Shown here: positions 12,245-15,781 of the stretch, one piece after another
Layout: each line of letters opens with the position of its first letter
Numbering within the stretch: position 1 is the first letter of the stretch
NCBI GenBank assembly: GCA_017543005.1
Contig: JAFWEA010000021.1
Coordinates: forward strand, 1 to 15,781
DNA: 15,781 bases
Reading direction: 5' to 3'
Source: Solobacterium sp.
Lineage (GTDB): Bacteria > Bacillota_I > Bacilli_A > Erysipelotrichales > Erysipelotrichaceae
Translations under genes and position numbers: made by a program
Notes under the pieces: model-generated
What the model saw: only the letters and a program-made list of their open reading frames with translations
Database searches by the model: none
Told to the model about the DNA's origin: nothing

Positions 12245-14521
12245 ATGAACAAGAAGAAAAAAGGACTGGGAGGACTCTTTGCCGTCATTGCCATTCTGGC
12301 AGTACTGATCGGGACGACATTCGGAATGATCCGTGATCATCTGAATCTCGGTCTGGATCTGCAGGGCGGTTTTGAGATTCTTTATCAGGTGACACCGCTG
12401 AGTGAAGGCGGCGCGATGGATATGTCGGCCGTGACCAACAGCATTCAGAAGCGCGTCAACGTGCTGGGTGTCAGTGAACCGCAGATTACCGTGGAAGGAA
12501 CAGACCGGGTCCGCGTTCAGCTGGCCGGGGTTGCCGATCCGGAAACAGCCCGGCAGATGCTGGGCACGACGGCCAACCTGACCTTCCGGGATGTGGATGA
12601 CAAGGAACTGGCTGATTCCTCCATTATTCAGGAGGGCGGAGCTTCCCTGGCTTACCAGGACGGCCGGCCGATTGTCAGCCTGAAGATCGCCGACAGCGCA
12701 AAATTCGGTGAGATTACAAGAGAAGTCAGCTCCCGTACCGCGGGCGACAACATCATGATTATCTGGCTGGACTATGAAGAAGGCGACAGCTATGCGGCCG
12801 AAGCACAGAAGGCGGCAGCCGGCGAAGAAGCCAAGTATATTTCGGCTGCTTCGGTCAGAAGCCAGATCACCGGTGACTGCATCATCGAAGGCAACTTCAC
12901 CGAACAGGAAGCCAAGACCCTGGCCGATCTGATCAATTCCGGATCGCTGCCGGTCAAGCTGACGGAAATCAGCTCGAACGTCGTTTCGGCCCAGTACGGC
13001 AACGATGCCCTGCGTATGACGGCCAGAGCCGGCATTATCGGTGTCCTTGCGGTCCTGCTGTTCATGATCTATCTGTACCGTGTCCCGGGTATGATTGCCG
13101 GTGTCATGCTGGCGGCTTACCTCTGGGCCATCTTCGGCATCTATGCCCTGATGGGTGCGGTCTTCACACTGCCGGCCATCGGCGCCCTGGTGCTTGGTGT
13201 CGGTATGACCGTAGACGCCAATATCATCACTTACGAACGGATCCGGCAGGAACTCTACAAGGGTCACTCCGTGCAGGCGGCCGTGGCGGAAGGACAGAAG
13301 CTGTCTTTCTCCTCCATCTTTGACGCCCAGTTCACAACCCTGCTGGCCGGTCTCATCATGTACTGGTGGGGCAATGGCGCCGTCAAAGGCTTTGCGACCA
13401 TGCTGGTGGTTACGGTTGTCATGACCCTGGCAGTCAACGTGGCTCTGAGCCGCTGGATGCTGAACCAGTTTGTCGGCAGCGGCGTAGCCAATGACAAGCC
13501 GGAATGGTTCGGCGTCAAGAGAGACCAGATCCCGGATATCTCCAAGGGTGAAGAACAGTTCTATTTCGGCTTCAAGGACAAGGATTTCCTTGGCAAGGCC
13601 AGATATATGATTATCACCAGCCTGTGCGTGCTGGGCCTGGCAGTGGGCATGTCTGCCTACAACGCTGCCGGCGGCCGCGGGCTCATGAACCTCGGCATCG
13701 ACTTCGCATCCGGTACCAAGCTGACCATTACCAGCGATACCCCGATCGAAATCGCCGAAGTATCCGCCGAAATGGACAAGATCGGCTATACCGGCTTCAG
13801 CTATCAGCAGGCCGGTGACACAACCGTTTATGCCACAACCAAGGAATCCCTGACAACGCAGGATCTGAGCACGATCAAGAGTGACTTCATGGCCCTGTAC
13901 GGTCAGGAGCCGGGTGACAACGTCGTTACCCCGATCGTCGGCCGGGAACTGGTGCACAATGCCTTCATCCTGACCCTGGTTGCCTGGGCAGCCATGCTGG
14001 CCTATATTGCCTTCCGGTTTGAATGGGATTATGCCCTGAGCTGTCTGGTTGCCCTGGTGCATGACGTCCTGATCACGCTGGCGGTATTTGCCATCTTCCG
14101 TCTGGAAGTCAATATCGAACTGATCTCGGTCCTGCTGACCATCATCGGTTACTCCATCAACAACTCGATCGTCGTCTTCGACCGGGTGCGTGAAAAGATG
14201 AAGAGTGTCGGCCGGGTATCCCGTGAAGAGTACAAGGGCATTGTCAACGAAGCCCTGAACCGGACCTTCCGGATGTCGCTGTTCTCTTCCATCTCGACAC
14301 TCCTGCCGGTCGTCTTCCTGCTGGCCATGGGTTCCAGAGCAATCTTCACATTCACCTTCGCCATGTTTGTCGGCATGATTGCCGGTACGCTGTCCTCGCT
14401 GTTCATCGCCCCGACCATGTGGTGGTGGCTGCGGAATCACCATGAGCCGAAGGAAAAGAAAGTCAAGCCGAAGCAGAAGGAACAGCTTGACGAAATCACG
14501 ATCAAGGGAATTAACGCTTAA
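12245..14521 (+). CDS. secDF: protein translocase subunit SecDF (fused SecD and SecF)
   Basis: This 758-residue fusion is an RND-type membrane protein that uses the ion gradient to pull proteins exported by SecYEG through and off the membrane. The SecD half has the first helix (about 9-28), the D1 motif LNLGLDLQGG (33-42), an extracytoplasmic P1 domain (to about 255) and five helices including GVGMTVDANIITYERIR (318-334). Asp324 is the proton-path Asp of SecD. The SecF half starts near 450, has LGIDFASGT and a smaller P4 domain, and ends in five helices with IIGYSINNSIVVFDRVR (633-649). There Asn640 stands where SecF normally has an Asp. Start ATG 12245 has a G-rich stretch at 12228-12233. 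It is co-transcribed with the ComN-like gene; a hairpin precedes recJ. Confidence 0.96.
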   Translation: MNKKKKGLGGLFAVIAILAVLIGTTFGMIRDHLNLGLDLQGGFEILYQVTPLSEGGAMDMSAVTNSIQKRVNVLGVSEPQITVEGTDRVRVQLAGVADPETARQMLGTTANLTFRDVDDKELADSSIIQEGGASLAYQDGRPIVSLKIADSAKFGEITREVSSRTAGDNIMIIWLDYEEGDSYAAEAQKAAAGEEAKYISAASVRSQITGDCIIEGNFTEQEAKTLADLINSGSLPVKLTEISSNVVSAQYGNDALRMTARAGIIGVLAVLLFMIYLYRVPGMIAGVMLAAYLWAIFGIYALMGAVFTLPAIGALVLGVGMTVDANIITYERIRQELYKGHSVQAAVAEGQKLSFSSIFDAQFTTLLAGLIMYWWGNGAVKGFATMLVVTVVMTLAVNVALSRWMLNQFVGSGVANDKPEWFGVKRDQIPDISKGEEQFYFGFKDKDFLGKARYMIITSLCVLGLAVGMSAYNAAGGRGLMNLGIDFASGTKLTITSDTPIEIAEVSAEMDKIGYTGFSYQQAGDTTVYATTKESLTTQDLSTIKSDFMALYGQEPGDNVVTPIVGRELVHNAFILTLVAWAAMLAYIAFRFEWDYALSCLVALVHDVLITLAVFAIFRLEVNIELISVLLTIIGYSINNSIVVFDRVREKMKSVGRVSREEYKGIVNEALNRTFRMSLFSSISTLLPVVFLLAMGSRAIFTFTFAMFVGMIAGTLSSLFIAPTMWWWLRNHHEPKEKKVKPKQKEQLDEITIKGINA

Positions 14522-14526
14522 TCTTG

Positions 14527-14551
14527 AAAGGCAGTTCAAAAACTGCCTTTT
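14527..14551 (+). terminator. hairpin between secDF and recJ, weak terminator or attenuator
   Basis: A perfect 10-bp stem AAAGGCAGTT (14527-14536) with AACTGCCTTT (14541-14550), loop CAAA, but only four T before a C. It starts six bases after the secDF stop. No promoter is evident between it and recJ, so partial read-through seems likely. Confidence 0.65.
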
Positions 14552-14569
14552 CTAAAAGGAAAAACAGGA

Positions 14570-15781
14570 ATGACGAAATATCAGTTTGTGGAAAAGGATG
14601 CGGCTGAACTGTGCCGGAAATATGATCTGCCGGTGCTTTCGGGACGCCTGCTGGCTGCCTCGGGCCTGGATGATGACCGGATCAGGGAGCTGCTGTTCGA
14701 TGACGGCCAGCTGCATACCAGCCAGGCAGCGTGCGTAAAGCAGCTCTGTCAGCGGCTGTTAACTGCCCGGGCAAGAGGGGAGAAGGTCTTCATCGGCGGT
14801 GATTATGATGCGGACGGCATCTGCTCGACGGCCATCATGAAGGATGTGCTGGACCGGCTGGGCATTGCCTGCGGCTATTACATTCCGGACCGGTTCCGGG
14901 AAGGCTACGGCCTGAACCCGGCTACCGTGGATATGGTGGCTGACAAGGGCTATACGCTGATCATCACCGTGGACAACGGGGTCAAGGCCCATGCGGCCAT
15001 TGCAAAAGCCCATGAGCGCGGTCTTGAGATCCTGGTGACGGATCATCATCAGATCGATGAAGAAGTCAAGGCGGACCTGGTGGTCCATCCGGACTACATG
15101 GAACCGGAATTTGCGACCCTGTCCGGAGCCGGTGTCGCCCTGCAGATCTCCCGTAATCTGCTTGGCAATCTGCCGTTTCATACCGCCCTGGCGGCGGTGG
15201 CAGCCATCGGTGACGTGATGCCGCTGTGGCAGGAATCCCGCCGGATTGTCCGGCAGGGCCTGCAGGCCATGCGGCAGGGGGAAGCCCCGGCGCTGCTGTC
15301 ACTGCTGCGGAGCCGGGATGGGATTGATGCCGAGGCAGTCGGCTTTCAGATCGTACCGCGGCTGAATTCCGTCGGGCGGATGAATGATCTTTCCAACGTC
15401 AATACGCTGGTGCCGTTTCTGCTGAGTCATGATCCGGCGGTCATCACCGCCTACAAAACACAGCTGGAAAACGTCAATGAAGCACGGCGCTCCATGTCCG
15501 CAAAGATGACGGAGCAGGCGGAGAAACTGATAACTGATGATGATATCCTGATTCTCTATGAAGAATCATTCCATGAAGGCCTCAACGGGCTGGTCGCCGG
15601 CCGCATTGCGGCGGATTACGGCCGCCCGTGCCTGGTACTCTCCCGCAGCCAGGACCTGATCAAGGGCAGCGGCCGCAGTGTTCCGGGCTTTGACATGTTC
15701 GGCTTCTTTGCGGAAGGCTTTAATGAACTGACAGCCTTCGGCGGCCACGAACAGGCCGTCGGGCTCAGCTTCCGGCAGGAA
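14570..15781 (+). CDS. recJ: single-stranded-DNA-specific exonuclease RecJ, N-terminal part
   Basis: RecJ degrades single-stranded DNA 5' to 3' in recombination and mismatch or base excision repair. The first 404 codons are in the window and the frame is still open at its end. The DHH phosphoesterase core is clear: GDYDADGICSTA (77-88), VDNGV (134-138), TDHHQ (157-161, the DHH motif) and AIGDVMPL (212-219). A long helix follows (about 295-320), then the DHHA1 domain with GLNGLVAGRIA (337-347), KGSGRSVPGFD and FGGHEQAVG (390-398). The remaining OB-fold and C-terminus lie outside. ATG 14570 follows AAAAGGA (14554-14560) by nine bases. The order comN-like, secDF, recJ is a known Firmicute neighbourhood. 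Confidence 0.95.
   Translation, partial: MTKYQFVEKDAAELCRKYDLPVLSGRLLAASGLDDDRIRELLFDDGQLHTSQAACVKQLCQRLLTARARGEKVFIGGDYDADGICSTAIMKDVLDRLGIACGYYIPDRFREGYGLNPATVDMVADKGYTLIITVDNGVKAHAAIAKAHERGLEILVTDHHQIDEEVKADLVVHPDYMEPEFATLSGAGVALQISRNLLGNLPFHTALAAVAAIGDVMPLWQESRRIVRQGLQAMRQGEAPALLSLLRSRDGIDAEAVGFQIVPRLNSVGRMNDLSNVNTLVPFLLSHDPAVITAYKTQLENVNEARRSMSAKMTEQAEKLITDDDILILYEESFHEGLNGLVAGRIAADYGRPCLVLSRSQDLIKGSGRSVPGFDMFGFFAEGFNELTAFGGHEQAVGLSFRQE

Noticed and set aside
12236..14539. Long open frame antisense to all of secDF (about 767 codons)
   Set aside because: It is in register with the secDF codons, so its lack of stops only reflects rarity of TTA, CTA and TCA codons in secDF. Composition is rich in His, Asp, Gln and Gly with no domain, and it has no ribosome site.
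1..15781. Novel defence, mobile or biosynthetic system
   Set aside because: Every gene except the ComN-like one and the hydrolase matches a well-known housekeeping family. No integrase, transposase, inverted terminal repeats, CRISPR repeats, toxin-antitoxin pair, tRNA or rRNA were seen.

Overview
The window looks like an ordinary chromosomal segment of a moderately GC-rich, low-complexity-envelope Bacillota (Firmicute). The gene set points to Erysipelotrichia or a near relative: a YeeN-type YebC, a fused SecDF behind a ComN-like small protein, a PASTA-bearing division PBP, and a shortened dcw cluster (mraZ-rsmH-ftsL-pbp-mraY) without murF, murD, ftsW or murG after mraY. This placement is inference; no rRNA gene is present to fix it. 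Coding density is high and no gene-free stretch exceeds 300 bases. The longest, 6726-6972, is the divergent eamA/mraZ control region.

Layout. Positions 1-1310 carry the end of PTS enzyme I and a PssD/PssE (Alg14/Alg13-like) glycosyltransferase pair with overlapping stop and start codons. Positions 1307-2026 (minus) hold a PPP-type metallophosphatase whose frame is cut by a TGA 28 codons before its natural end. yebC (2146-2874) and tmcAL (2897-4024, minus) converge on a strong terminator. A lipase-like alpha/beta hydrolase (4076-4969) and the yceD-rpmF ribosome operon (5053-5754) follow. An EamA/DMT transporter (5817-6725, minus) diverges from the dcw operon.

The dcw operon (6973-11854) starts with a promoter overlaid by a five-copy GTG repeat array that fits a MraZ operator. 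It makes the regulator MraZ, the 16S rRNA methyltransferase RsmH, the divisome protein FtsL, a transpeptidase PBP and the lipid I synthase MraY, then ends at a terminator. The last block (11949 to the window edge) has a ComN-like protein, the SecDF export motor and the 5' two thirds of recJ.

Most promoters I can see share an extended -10 (TGnTATAAT-like). Two minus-strand genes have this element almost against their start codon, suggesting leaderless or near-leaderless mRNAs.

I found no mobile element, CRISPR array, tRNA, rRNA or defence system, and no gene cluster that I would call an undescribed system. The points worth a second look are residue-level and regulatory: the in-frame TGA at a conserved glycine of the phosphatase, a MraY with histidine positions replaced (HYA instead of HHH, and Tyr43), a SecF half with Asn640 where the proton-relay Asp is expected, the MraZ-box array, and several hairpins placed at leaders.
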